Of a stretch of DNA of 64,000 nt, positions 19,682-28,591 are shown piece by piece. The DNA lies in assembly GCF_014646755.1 (NCBI RefSeq), contig NZ_BMNW01000001.1:700039-764038 (forward strand), given 5' to 3'. How positions within the stretch are numbered: the first letter of the stretch is position 1; the number at the start of each line of letters is the position of its first letter. This stretch comes from Pseudomonas asuensis. Lineage in GTDB: Bacteria; Pseudomonadota; Gammaproteobacteria; Pseudomonadales; Pseudomonadaceae. Both the position numbers and the translations under genes were made by a program. The notes under the pieces are model-generated. The model did no database searches. It was not told the DNA's origin and saw only the letters and a list, made by a program, of their open reading frames with translations.

Positions 19682-21196
19682 TCAACGGAAGTGCTTTTGC
19701 AGCGCCATATAAATAGCCAAGACCACTCCCACCCAGCCGATCAGGTAGAAATAGTCCAAGAATCCCAGGATGGCCGCCTGACGATTGACCAACGCGGCAA
19801 TCTGGCTCATGGAGGCATGCCCTATTGCCTCGGCCAGTTGCTCCTGATAGCGGTGATAAAGCGGATTGAATGAAGTGATATGGCTACGCAGGACATCTGA
19901 ATGTAACGCATCGCGCCACTGCAGGAAGACATTGGCCATGACAATTCCCAGCGGCATGACAATTTGTTGCGTCATGTTCTTGATCTGATAAGCCTGGCTG
20001 AAATAACGCGGAGGAATGGTCATGAAGGTGTACATAATGATGACGGCAAAGGTCGAGATGAGGAATACACCATGCATCATGAGCGCTGGTAAGAGCTGTT
20101 GTACGAGCGGTACCTCACCATTCTGGCTGGACATCCAGAAGCCGTAGCAGGCCAATAGCGCATATCCAAGTACCAAAAACTTCTTGAAACCGCCCCAAGG
20201 GAAATACTGTTTAAGCGTGCCCGAGGTAATGGCCATCAGCGGTACGAGCCCACAGAGCCAACCGATGGCCATGACCGTTCCGGCGGTATAGATCGGCACC
20301 TGCAAGGCATTAAGGAGATATTGGGGAATAACATAGTTATAAGCCCCCAGCATGAAATAGTTGGTCATCATGAACAACATGCCCAGCAGAAAGGCTGGAT
20401 TGATGGCGTTGCGAAAGTCGAGGGTTGGCCGCTCCCGTTGACGCTCGCAATAGATGAAGACAGCCATAAGGCAGATCCCGAGCAGAAAGAGCCCAAACAG
20501 CTCCCAGGTATCGCTGTAGAAATCAAAGCTCATCCGCTGGATGGTGGTTTCAACAATGATGCTGCCAGCCAGCAGGATGACTATCGGCAGGAGTGCAGGC
20601 CTGGCTGATAGCTTTTCGGGTATGACGCGTGAGGGAATGGCCATCCAGATGCACACCGCCATGACCAGACAAACCACCAGCGGTACGGCAAAAATACCGC
20701 GCCACGCCTCTTCTGCCAGCAACTGTGCCGTACAGAAAGAGGCCATTGCAGCTCCCAGTGGTACACCGCTGGCAAAGGCCCGAATGCCTGTAGGGGTCTG
20801 CGGCCCCGGAAAAAACATGAGTACCAATACGCGCGCCCCGGCAAAGAACGTGGCGGCCGCCGCGCCCATGAACACCCTGCCGGCAGCAAACACCCACAAG
20901 TGATCGCTGGCCAGACAAAGCAGTTGGCCGATCGTATGAACGACCGTAGCGGCCATCATGAGATGCCGGTACCCCAGATGCTGCACGAACCATTGATGAG
21001 GGGCGGTAAAAAAGATAACCGCAACGCTGTAGGCTGCCGTGGCGTAGACATAACTGCGCTGATCAGCACCCAGGCCGCCTGACACATAGCGATTAGCCAG
21101 CGCAATGGACAAGCTGTCGAGAAAATAAACAGTGACCATTAGCGTAATGCTGAGCATCAGCAGGCCACGGTGATGTGGAAAAGTAGATGAAGACAT
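19682..21196 (-). CDS. MFS transporter, DHA2-like
   Basis: A 504-residue major facilitator with about 14 predicted helices, as in the drug:H+ antiporter-2 group. Helix 1 is GLLMLSITLMVTVYFLDSLS; the loop between helices 2 and 3 lacks a canonical GxxxDRxGRR motif, having LGYRHLMMAA instead; motif C-like glycines appear in ASGVPLGAAMASF. The protein ends with a short basic tail. The substrate is unknown. The ATG at 21196 (GAG 8 bases before it) is preferred to a TTG at 21211. The gene lies between rppH and ilvA, as an MFS gene does in P. aeruginosa. Confidence 0.87.
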   Translation of the reverse strand: MSSSTFPHHRGLLMLSITLMVTVYFLDSLSIALANRYVSGGLGADQRSYVYATAAYSVAVIFFTAPHQWFVQHLGYRHLMMAATVVHTIGQLLCLASDHLWVFAAGRVFMGAAAATFFAGARVLVLMFFPGPQTPTGIRAFASGVPLGAAMASFCTAQLLAEEAWRGIFAVPLVVCLVMAVCIWMAIPSRVIPEKLSARPALLPIVILLAGSIIVETTIQRMSFDFYSDTWELFGLFLLGICLMAVFIYCERQRERPTLDFRNAINPAFLLGMLFMMTNYFMLGAYNYVIPQYLLNALQVPIYTAGTVMAIGWLCGLVPLMAITSGTLKQYFPWGGFKKFLVLGYALLACYGFWMSSQNGEVPLVQQLLPALMMHGVFLISTFAVIIMYTFMTIPPRYFSQAYQIKNMTQQIVMPLGIVMANVFLQWRDALHSDVLRSHITSFNPLYHRYQEQLAEAIGHASMSQIAALVNRQAAILGFLDYFYLIGWVGVVLAIYMALQKHFR

Positions 21197-21223
21197 TCCA
21201 ACTCGGTTCAATGACTGGTATCA

Positions 21224-21246
21224 GCTGGCCAGTAATATTGGCCAGC
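21224..21246. promoter_or_regulatory. Inverted repeat between ilvA and the MFS gene
   Basis: GCTGGCCA (21224-21231) and TGGCCAGC (21239-21246) form an 8-bp stem with a 7-base AT loop, 28-50 bases upstream of the MFS start and about 63 bases after the ilvA stop. On the minus strand there is no T run, so it could be an operator for the MFS gene as well as a weak terminator of ilvA. Confidence 0.4.
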
Positions 21247-21308
21247 CTTTCATCGAACACGGTCTGGGCGCTTGGTTCCCTACCAGGCGCCTGTTGCCAC
21301 CTTAAGCG

Positions 21309-22823
21309 TTAACTCAGAAACAGTTTATACGCCGGGTTATTGGTCTCATCCCAATAGCGGTAGCCAATCTCCGCCAGCGCTTCGGGAACCCGGTGCCTCT
21401 CCTCTTCCGGAACCTCGAGCGCCGCCAGTACCCGCCCATCAGCCGAGCCGTGGTTGCGATAGTGGAACATGGTGATATTCCACCGTCCACCCAGGCGATT
21501 GAGGAAGTTGAACAAGGCACCAGGGCGCTCGGGAAACTCGAAGCGGAAAACCTGCTCAGTATCCACATGTGCCGCATGGCCGCCTACCGTATGACGAATA
21601 TGCAGTTTGGCCAACTCGTTATCGGTCAGGTCCAGTACGGGAAAGCCTTGCGCTCGCAGGCTTTCGACAAGTTTGCCGCGTGGATCGGTTTCTGGATGGG
21701 TCTGCACACCAACAAAGATATGGGCTTCCTTGTCAGTGTTATAGCGATAGTTGAATTCGGTGATCTGGCGCTTGCCCAGCGCCTCGCAGAACGCCTTGAA
21801 ACTGCCGGGGCGCTCGGGAATAGTCACAGCGATGATGGCCTCGCGCTGCTCACCCAGTTCGGCACGCTCTGCCACATGACGCAGGCGGTCGAAGTTGACG
21901 TTGGCCCCCGAGTCGATGGCGACCAAGGTCTCCCCTTTTACGCCGCGGGTAGCAACATACTTCTTGATCCCCGCGACGCCAAGTGCGCCTGCAGGCTCGG
22001 TGATGGAGCGTGTATCGTCGTAGATATCCTTGATAGCTGCGCAGATCTCATCGGAGCTGACGGTAATCACGTCATCCACATAATGTCGGCAGATCTCAAA
22101 GGTGTGATAACCAATCTGCCCGACCGCCACGCCATCGGCAAAGATACCCACCTGACTGAGCACTACCCGGTCGCCTGCCTGCATGGCGGCCTGGAGACAA
22201 TTGGAGTCGTCTGGCTCAACGCCAATAATCTTGATATCCGGGCGCAGGTACTTGACGTAGGCGGCGATCCCCGCGATCAGCCCTCCACCGCCCACCGGCA
22301 CGAAAATGGCGTCCAGCTGCCCTGGCTGCTGACGCAGGATTTCCATGGCGACCGTACCCTGCCCGGCAATCGTATCCGGATCATCGTACGGGTGAATAAA
22401 GGTGTATCCCTTTTCTTCTACCAGTTTCAGTGCATGGGCCAGTGCCTCGGGAAATGCGTCACCATGCAGAACGGCCTTGGCGCCGCGGGCGCGTACCGCC
22501 TTGATCTTGATCTCGGGCGTGGTCTTGGGCATGACAATCACGGCCTTGATACCCAACTTCTGGGCCGCCAGAGCCAAACCCTGGGCATGGTTGCCTGCTG
22601 AGGCTGCAACCACGCCGCGGGCCTTTTCCTCGTCAGTGAGCTGGGCCACCTTGTTATAAGCGCCACGAATCTTGAACGAGAAAACCGGCTGCAGGTCTTC
22701 GCGCTTGAGTAGAATTCGGTTACCCAGGCGCTCCGACAGGCTGTGTGCAGGGTGCAGAGGTGTTTCAACGGCCACATCATAGACGGGCGAGGTCAGCATT
22801 TTCTTGACGTACTGTTCGAGCAT
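21309..22823 (-). CDS. ilvA: Threonine ammonia-lyase, biosynthetic
   Basis: A 504-residue PLP enzyme converting threonine to 2-oxobutanoate, the first committed step to isoleucine. The PLP Lys lies in FSFKIRGAYNK (about residue 50-60), the phosphate-binding glycine loop is VPVGGGGLIAGIA, and SAGNHAQGLALAA is conserved. Two ACT-like regulatory domains follow: IIAVTIPERPGSFKAFC and FRFEFPERPGALFNFLN, expected to bind isoleucine and valine. Length equals the E. coli biosynthetic enzyme plus the usual tail. It is divergent from rpiA. Confidence 0.97.
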   Translation of the reverse strand: MLEQYVKKMLTSPVYDVAVETPLHPAHSLSERLGNRILLKREDLQPVFSFKIRGAYNKVAQLTDEEKARGVVAASAGNHAQGLALAAQKLGIKAVIVMPKTTPEIKIKAVRARGAKAVLHGDAFPEALAHALKLVEEKGYTFIHPYDDPDTIAGQGTVAMEILRQQPGQLDAIFVPVGGGGLIAGIAAYVKYLRPDIKIIGVEPDDSNCLQAAMQAGDRVVLSQVGIFADGVAVGQIGYHTFEICRHYVDDVITVSSDEICAAIKDIYDDTRSITEPAGALGVAGIKKYVATRGVKGETLVAIDSGANVNFDRLRHVAERAELGEQREAIIAVTIPERPGSFKAFCEALGKRQITEFNYRYNTDKEAHIFVGVQTHPETDPRGKLVESLRAQGFPVLDLTDNELAKLHIRHTVGGHAAHVDTEQVFRFEFPERPGALFNFLNRLGGRWNITMFHYRNHGSADGRVLAALEVPEEERHRVPEALAEIGYRYWDETNNPAYKLFLS

Positions 22824-22938
22824 CGACTTTTCTCGGCAGGGCTTTTGCGGGGGACAGCCAGTCTACTGCGCAAGCAGCACGACAAGCCACCCACAATGCA
22901 TCGCTCACCCTCTTCACCGCTGATAGGGTCAGCCCGGC

Positions 22939-22944
22939 TATAAT
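22939..22944 (+). promoter_or_regulatory. Probable -10 box of rpiA
   Basis: A perfect TATAAT lies 35 bases before the rpiA ATG in the divergent ilvA-rpiA gap. No good -35 with standard spacing is visible; TTCACC at 22913-22918 is 20 bases away. Confidence 0.5.
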
Positions 22945-22979
22945 CTGCCCTCTCTACTCCTCCTTTGCCGGAATCGATC

Positions 22980-23651
22980 ATGAATCAGGATCAGCTCAAG
23001 CAAGCCGTGGCGCAGGCCGCGGTGGACTATATTCTTCCGCACCTCTCTCGCGACAGCGTCATTGGGGTCGGCACCGGCTCTACTGCCAACTTTTTCATCG
23101 ACCTGTTGGCCCAACACAAGATGGAATTCGACGGCGCAGTAGCCAGCTCGGAAGCCACTGCTGAGCGACTCAAAAAGCATGGCATTCCGGTTTACGATCT
23201 TAACGGCGTTAATTACCTTGAGTTCTATATCGATGGCGCTGACGAGGCGACTGATCACTTGCACCTGATCAAGGGCGGCGGCGCAGCACTGACGCGCGAA
23301 AAAATCGTGGCGGCCGTCGCGCAGACGTTTATCTGTATCGCAGACGGCAGCAAGCGGGTCGACGTGCTGGGTGAGTTTCCTTTGCCAGTTGAGGTAATTC
23401 CCATGGCGCGCAGCTATGTGGCGCGCGAGCTGGTCAAACTGGGCGGTGATCCGGTCTACCGTGAAGGCGTAAAAACCGACAATGGCAATGTAATCTTGGA
23501 CGTGCATAACCTGCATATCCTTGATCCGGTCGACCTGGAATCCAAGATCAATAACATCGTGGGCGTAGTGACCGTTGGCCTTTTCGCGGCTCGTCCAGCC
23601 GATGTCCTGCTACTGGGCACGGCCGAAGGCGTCCAGACGCTCAAACGTTAA
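22980..23651 (+). CDS. rpiA: Ribose-5-phosphate isomerase A
   Basis: A 223-residue isomerase interconverting ribose-5-phosphate and ribulose-5-phosphate in the pentose phosphate pathway. Motifs are [13 protein letters not shown] (phosphate loop), [22 protein letters not shown] with the catalytic Asp, [14 protein letters not shown] with the catalytic Glu and Lys, and the C-terminal [14 protein letters not shown]. The ATG at 22980 gives [18 protein letters not shown]; an in-frame TTG 15 bases earlier is unlikely. Confidence 0.98.
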   Translation: MNQDQLKQAVAQAAVDYILPHLSRDSVIGVGTGSTANFFIDLLAQHKMEFDGAVASSEATAERLKKHGIPVYDLNGVNYLEFYIDGADEATDHLHLIKGGGAALTREKIVAAVAQTFICIADGSKRVDVLGEFPLPVEVIPMARSYVARELVKLGGDPVYREGVKTDNGNVILDVHNLHILDPVDLESKINNIVGVVTVGLFAARPADVLLLGTAEGVQTLKR

Positions 23652-23685
23652 ACGCATACGCCCTACAACAAGACACGCGCTCCAG

Positions 23686-23710
23686 GCTGTGCACGCTCGC
23701 AGTGCACAGC
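23686..23710 (+). terminator. Hairpin downstream of rpiA
   Basis: GCTGTGCAC (23686-23694) and GTGCACAGC (23702-23710) form a perfect 9-bp stem with a 7-base loop, 35 bases after the rpiA stop. A T run (TTTTTT) only appears 12 bases later, so termination is probable but not certain. The rest of the 207-base gap before aaaA shows no other clear element. Confidence 0.55.
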
Positions 23711-23858
23711 ACCCTTCAACATTTTTTGAATCCCCATCTATAGTTACGCCCAGGCGCCGCCTGCCTGCCCTGTTTTCGGGCCGGCACGCTATCTGCTCTA
23801 CGCAGCCTCGCAACACCCATAACTACAACACAACAAACCATAACAATGAGGATCGCTT

Positions 23859-25796
23859 GTGCATTCCTTTTCTAAAATAGCGCTTGCAGTCGGCTGTATC
23901 TTGCTGGGGGGCACTGCGAGTGCCTATGACTATGGCGAGTACGCCGACGAGACACTGGATGTTCTGATCAACGACTATCCGGGTCGTTATCGAGGCACTA
24001 CGAGCTTTGAGGGTGCTTCGACCTGGATGCAACAACGCATCGGTAATAGCGCGACCCTTCAGCCCTTCACGTGGAGTGGTGACCGTCGTTCGCAAAATGT
24101 AGTGGCCCAGCTGGCAGGCACCAGCGGTAACACCGTTGTACTAGGGGCACACTTTGATACCTATTTTGGCCGCCCGACGCTCCAAGGTCTGGATGACAAC
24201 GGCTCCGGCGCCGCTGTCCTTACGGAGATCACGCGCAACCTTAGCGGGATCGCGCTGGAAAATGGTATCAATGTCGTCGCCTTTGGCGCGGAAGAAGAAG
24301 GTCTGCGTGGCTCACGGGCCTATGTGGCCGGTTTAAGCGACAACGAGCGTGCAAGTCTGCTGGGCATGATCAACCTCGACAGTCTGATTACCGGGGACAT
24401 GATGTATGCCCATGCAGGCGCCAACAGTGTTGACACCCCTGCCCTGGCGTCCCTACGCGAGCAGACGCTTCGTATCGCACAGGAGCTGGGTATCGATCTG
24501 CGCACGAATCCTGGGCTCAATCCAGAATACCCTGCCGGCACCGGCTGTTGCAGTGATGCTGCAAGCTTCGAGGCGCTAGGCATTCCGGTGCTGTTCGTCG
24601 AGGCGACCAACTGGGAAATTGGCGATCTGGATGGCTATGAGCAAACCACCAACCCGGCGATCCCCGGCGGTGCTACTTGGCATACGCCTTCGCTGGATAA
24701 CGAGGCAGTGCTGACCGACGCCTTTGGTGCAGAGCGCATTCAGCAGCGCCTGCGTGATTATTCACGCCTGCTGACGCGTCTCCTGCTGGAGCTGACAAAT
24801 GCCGACCTGCTCGCTTCTACCGCCTCCAGCGGTGCGCTGGCACGGGCGATGGAAGACAACCTGCGCAGCCAGCATGAAACCCTGACCCGCCTGCATGATC
24901 GCCGTTGGTTGGGCCTTCAGCTTGCTCCACTTGCACTCAACCAATTCACTGGCAGCGTGGGAATCGAGGGCGAGTATCAACCTGAGCATGGATTTGATGT
25001 AGACCCGAGCCAGCGCTCCAAGCGGGCCACCGCCTATGCCATTGGCGATTACCGGGCCAGTGAATGGCTGACCGTAGGCGGTAGCCTGAGCATTCAGCGT
25101 GGCAAGGATGATCTGGAGCATTCCGGCAAGATCCGTAACGAGACATGGCAGGCCGGGCTGTATGGCCTGATCAGCAACGGCGGACCGCTTTGGGCTGCAG
25201 GCGAGCTGAGCGCGGGTCGCACCCGCTTCGATACGGATCGCTCCGTATTTCTTCAGGCCAGTGGCGGGCCGGTTCTCCTGAACCAGACGTTATCCGGCGA
25301 TACCAGGGCCCGCTTCTTCGGTGCTCGCCTGACCGGGGGCTACGATATGACGGTCGGTCAGCTGCGAACCGGGCCTCAACTGGGACTGGACTATACCCGC
25401 TACCACATCGACAGCTTCGATGAAGACGATAGCCGCCGGACCGCCGCATCATTTGATGATCAAACCTATGATTCCATTCAGGCAAGCCTTGGCTGGCGAG
25501 TCTATGGCGATCTTCCCATGAGCCGTGGCATGGCCCTACAACCCTATGCTCATGTGGCCTGGATCGAAGAGCTGGGGGATGGCCGCGAGAGTCGGCTGGA
25601 TGTCATCAGCCGTGGCGATGGTCGGCTGCGTACGGCAGCGCTGGATTCGGTAGACAAGCACTTTGCCCGCGCTCAGATCGGGGCTCAGTGGGCGATCACA
25701 CCGGAGATTGGCGTCTATGCCGAGGTCAACAGTCGCCTAGGCCATTCCGAGGGTAGCCAGACCGGATACAGCCTGGGTGCCCAGTGGCGGTTCTAA
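23859..25796 (+). CDS. aaaA: AaaA-type autotransporter with M28 aminopeptidase passenger
   Basis: A 645-residue autotransporter. A Sec signal (about residues 1-22, ending GGTASA) is followed by an M28 zinc aminopeptidase passenger (about 30-300) with the metal ligands in GAHFDT, GLDDNGSGAA, AEEEGLRGS, NLDSL and TWHTPSLDN. A helical linker (about 310-355) leads to a C-terminal beta-barrel (about 370-645) ending in aromatic Phe, GAQWRF, as needed for outer-membrane insertion. In P. aeruginosa AaaA, the arginine-specific aminopeptidase at the same locus beside rpiA, is surface-exposed and supplies arginine from peptides. The start is a GTG at 23859 with GAGGA 6 bases upstream. Confidence 0.93.
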   Translation: MHSFSKIALAVGCILLGGTASAYDYGEYADETLDVLINDYPGRYRGTTSFEGASTWMQQRIGNSATLQPFTWSGDRRSQNVVAQLAGTSGNTVVLGAHFDTYFGRPTLQGLDDNGSGAAVLTEITRNLSGIALENGINVVAFGAEEEGLRGSRAYVAGLSDNERASLLGMINLDSLITGDMMYAHAGANSVDTPALASLREQTLRIAQELGIDLRTNPGLNPEYPAGTGCCSDAASFEALGIPVLFVEATNWEIGDLDGYEQTTNPAIPGGATWHTPSLDNEAVLTDAFGAERIQQRLRDYSRLLTRLLLELTNADLLASTASSGALARAMEDNLRSQHETLTRLHDRRWLGLQLAPLALNQFTGSVGIEGEYQPEHGFDVDPSQRSKRATAYAIGDYRASEWLTVGGSLSIQRGKDDLEHSGKIRNETWQAGLYGLISNGGPLWAAGELSAGRTRFDTDRSVFLQASGGPVLLNQTLSGDTRARFFGARLTGGYDMTVGQLRTGPQLGLDYTRYHIDSFDEDDSRRTAASFDDQTYDSIQASLGWRVYGDLPMSRGMALQPYAHVAWIEELGDGRESRLDVISRGDGRLRTAALDSVDKHFARAQIGAQWAITPEIGVYAEVNSRLGHSEGSQTGYSLGAQWRF

Positions 25797-25809
25797 CTGC
25801 ATTAGCAGA

Positions 25810-26727
25810 TCATTTACGCCTGAACCGATAGAAGAGGTTTGGCTCGCTCACGATATACAGCGTGCCCTGGTCGTCCATGGCCAGGCCTTCGGCCTGCGGC
25901 ACGCTTTTCGTCAGACCCTGCCGCCCGGCATCGAGCGGCAGGGTGCTCAAGGGCTTTCCCTCACTATCCAGCTCGATAACCAGCCTCGACTCATCCGAGA
26001 GTGCCAGTAGGTGATTCGTGCTGGCACTAAAGTAGAGGCTCGACAGATCGTCGACAAACAGGCCCCTGTCACGCAGCACATTGGACCTGATCGTAATGCT
26101 GACCGGTGCGCCGGGCTCAGGATCGGCAAAACCATCGACCTCGTAGATCTGCACCGGGTCCTTTTCCTTCGCCACATAAAGCCGCTTATGTCGACTGTCA
26201 TAGGCGAGCCCTTCGAAACCCCGATTGTCGAACGCGGCCAACTCCAGAGAGAGACGTGTCTGATTGCGAGGGTCATTTGCATCAATGACGCGCGTGGTGT
26301 CATCGACATGAATCTGAACCAACCGTTGCCGGCCCTCTTCTGCCACAACAAAAACGCCTGGGCGAATGTACTCGATCGCCTCAGGATCATCGAATCCCTG
26401 CATAGGGATTTGCCGCAGAATTTCACCGTCGAGCGACAGCTCAATGAAGTGAGATGACTTGTTGGTCAGGCTCGCGAGCGTTCCTCTGCTCGGGTCATAG
26501 GTCAGCGCAGACAGGTCCGTATGCCCTGGCAGGGGCTTGGCCTCGATATCAACGTGATAATCCGGCAACCATATTGAAACTTCCCGACGCTCATCGGCAT
26601 GCCAGTGCTGCTGGACGCCATACCAGAGACGCGCCAGGAGCGGGGCCTGCTGGCTGGCTACGGTTGCAATGAGCGCTGCCACCAGCAGGCCAGCCAGAGG
26701 AATGCGATAAGGATAGATACGCTGCAT
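25810..26727 (-). CDS. SdiA-regulated-domain protein, YjiK-like (copy 1)
   Basis: A protein of about 305 residues with an N-terminal membrane anchor (PLAGLLVAALIATVA) and a large periplasmic beta-propeller-like SdiA-regulated domain. Typical segments are DLSALTYDPSRGTLASLTN, DPEAIEYI, NRGFEGLAYDSRHKRLYVAKEKDP, DDLSSLYFSASTNHLLALSDES, QAEGLAMDDQGTLYIVSEPNLFY. The family was named after E. coli YjiK, and its function is unknown. The ATG at 26727 matches the layout of its neighbour; in-frame starts at 26760 and 26793 are possible. It follows a close paralogue in the same direction. Confidence 0.87.
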   Translation of the reverse strand: MQRIYPYRIPLAGLLVAALIATVASQQAPLLARLWYGVQQHWHADERREVSIWLPDYHVDIEAKPLPGHTDLSALTYDPSRGTLASLTNKSSHFIELSLDGEILRQIPMQGFDDPEAIEYIRPGVFVVAEEGRQRLVQIHVDDTTRVIDANDPRNQTRLSLELAAFDNRGFEGLAYDSRHKRLYVAKEKDPVQIYEVDGFADPEPGAPVSITIRSNVLRDRGLFVDDLSSLYFSASTNHLLALSDESRLVIELDSEGKPLSTLPLDAGRQGLTKSVPQAEGLAMDDQGTLYIVSEPNLFYRFRRK

Positions 26728-26811
26728 GGGTAGGCCCGTTGTCGTCGAGGGATCGATCATCCGGGCGACCTGCATGCCCGCGCTCGACAGCAAGCCTACG
26801 GGTAATTTATG

Positions 26812-27711
26812 TCATTCAGATTTCCGAAAGACATAGAACAGGTTGGGCTCACTGACAATGTAGACCGTTCCCTCTTCATCAATCGCAACACCTTCGGCCT
26901 GAGGGATGTTTTTACTGAGTCCATTGAGCCCTCCGAGGAGGCTGATAAAGCTGACCGGCTTTCCGCTTCCGTCCAGCTCAAGCAACAGGTGCGACTCATC
27001 AGAGAGTACCAGCGTATGGCCGGTACGGGGATCGACGCTTAGCGCAGAATAATCGTTCATCAGGTCGGGCTGATCGGGAAGGTCCGCCATCTCGCCCAGG
27101 ATCTGATCACCATCGCTGGACAGGCTGAACAGTGCTGCAGGGTCTCGCTCCTTGCTGAGCAGGAGACGTTGCTGACGGGGATCCCAGGCAACACCTTCGA
27201 ACCCCTTGTTGCCGGCATCGGCAAACCCCAGGTCGAAAAACTGGAAATCTGCGGACTGTAGCTGGCGGGTCTCGGGGGTCAGATTGAACAAGGCCAGCGT
27301 ATGCTGCCGCTCATCGACGATCCCCATGCGATTTCCATCCAGGACAACGACGCCCTCGGGGTTAGAAAGTCCGGAGATAGGAATTTGCCGAAGAATGTCG
27401 CCACTCAGGTTGGTTTCCACCAGCAAGGGCTCTTTACCCATGATAATGAAAAGCGTGCCGGTTAGCGGGTTATAAGCGATATCTGATGCCTCCGCTTTTT
27501 CCATACCAGGCAAAGGCTTGGCCTGAATAACCGCGGTATAGCCCGGAAGCCAGATATTGTCCGCATGCTGATCGGCAGGCGTATTATGTTCCTGCCACCA
27601 GAGGTATGCGCGCTGATCCCAATGAAACAGGTAGGTAAGTGTGGCGGAGACGACCAGCACGAAGCCGGCCAGCCACCATTTGAGGGATCGACGTTGTAAT
27701 ACGTTTGGCAT
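26812..27711 (-). CDS. SdiA-regulated-domain protein, YjiK-like (copy 2)
   Basis: A 299-residue paralogue of the next gene downstream. It has a basic start (MPNVLQRRSLKWW), a single membrane helix (LAGFVLVVSATLTYLF) and then the SdiA-regulated propeller: ASDIAYNPLTGTLFIIMGK, LSNPEGVVVLDGNRMGIVDE, NKGFEGVAWDPRQQRLLLSKERDP, DYSALSVDPRTGHTLVLSDES, QAEGVAIDEEGTVYIVSEPNLFYVF. Both copies keep the same ordered acidic repeats, so the fold is shared. They probably arose by tandem duplication. Periplasmic, function unknown. Confidence 0.9.
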   Translation of the reverse strand: MPNVLQRRSLKWWLAGFVLVVSATLTYLFHWDQRAYLWWQEHNTPADQHADNIWLPGYTAVIQAKPLPGMEKAEASDIAYNPLTGTLFIIMGKEPLLVETNLSGDILRQIPISGLSNPEGVVVLDGNRMGIVDERQHTLALFNLTPETRQLQSADFQFFDLGFADAGNKGFEGVAWDPRQQRLLLSKERDPAALFSLSSDGDQILGEMADLPDQPDLMNDYSALSVDPRTGHTLVLSDESHLLLELDGSGKPVSFISLLGGLNGLSKNIPQAEGVAIDEEGTVYIVSEPNLFYVFRKSE

Positions 27712-27778
27712 GACGACGGTTTCAACTGCTTAGCGTTTTGGATCCGTCGCCTGATGCATCCGGATGGTTAATGAGTAG

Positions 27779-28444
27779 TTAGAGAACACGGCTCGTAAAG
27801 CGGCTTTTACCAGGCAGCTCCAGGATCAGCTCTTCACCCTTGTTTAGCGGCCCAACACCTTTGGGCGTACCGGTCAGCACGACATCGCCCGGTTGCAGAG
27901 AAAAGTGTGTACAGAGGTGCTGAATCAGCGGAACGATAGGATTAAGCATATCGCGGCTGTTACCGTCCTGGCGCACATCGCCATTGATGGTCAGGCGCAC
28001 ATCAATATTGGTCAGATCGCTGTAGGCATCACTTGGAATAAAAGGTGCCAAGACGCAGGCGCCATCGAACCCTTTGGCAATTTCCCAAGGATACCCCTTC
28101 TCCTTCAGGCGAGCCTGTACATCACGCAGCGTCAGATCCAGCGCCGGTGCGAAGCCGGAAATAGCATCACGGACTTCTTCTTCGCTTGGCGTGCGTGACA
28201 GGGGCTTGCCGATCAGCACGGCAATTTCAGCCTCGTAATGCACAACTCCGCGATCATCAGGAATGCTGAAGCCCCCTTCGATCGGCACAACTGAGCTGGC
28301 TGGCTTGATAAAGATGAGCGGCTCGGTGGGTACAGGGTTGTTCAACTCCTTGGCATGCTCGGCATAGTTGCGGCCAATACAGACCACTTTGCCCAGCGGG
28401 AAGTGGATCTTCGTACCATCGACGTACTGGTGTTGGTAGCTCAT
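27779..28444 (-). CDS. Fumarylacetoacetate hydrolase-family protein
   Basis: A 221-residue protein of the FAH superfamily. Metal-binding residues are the two Glu in VVHYEAEIAVLIG and the Asp of DLTLRDVQ; CIGRNYAEHAKEL at the start, KGFDGACVLAPF and VVLTGTPKGVGPL at the end are family hallmarks. Members of this size include acylpyruvate hydrolases (human FAHD1-like) and oxaloacetate tautomerases or decarboxylases, so the substrate is probably a small 2-oxo acid. It lies downstream of the D-2-hydroxyglutarate dehydrogenase gene, 147 bases apart, in the same direction. Confidence 0.92.
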   Translation of the reverse strand: MSYQHQYVDGTKIHFPLGKVVCIGRNYAEHAKELNNPVPTEPLIFIKPASSVVPIEGGFSIPDDRGVVHYEAEIAVLIGKPLSRTPSEEEVRDAISGFAPALDLTLRDVQARLKEKGYPWEIAKGFDGACVLAPFIPSDAYSDLTNIDVRLTINGDVRQDGNSRDMLNPIVPLIQHLCTHFSLQPGDVVLTGTPKGVGPLNKGEELILELPGKSRFTSRVL

Positions 28445-28591
28445 GGTGAACCGACTCCGAAAGAGGAAAAGTCCTGCTTAATCCTTTATAACCAAAAGCT
28501 TGGCCGCATTACCAAGGTGGCGGCCAAGCATAACGACACAAACCTGAACGTTAACGGAACGGTCAGTTTATCGCCTGAGCCTGAAGGGTTA

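Noticed and set aside
21393-22601. 402-codon frame opposite ilvA
   Set aside because: Antisense to ilvA, whose motifs and length are fully conserved; the frame is a codon-bias shadow.
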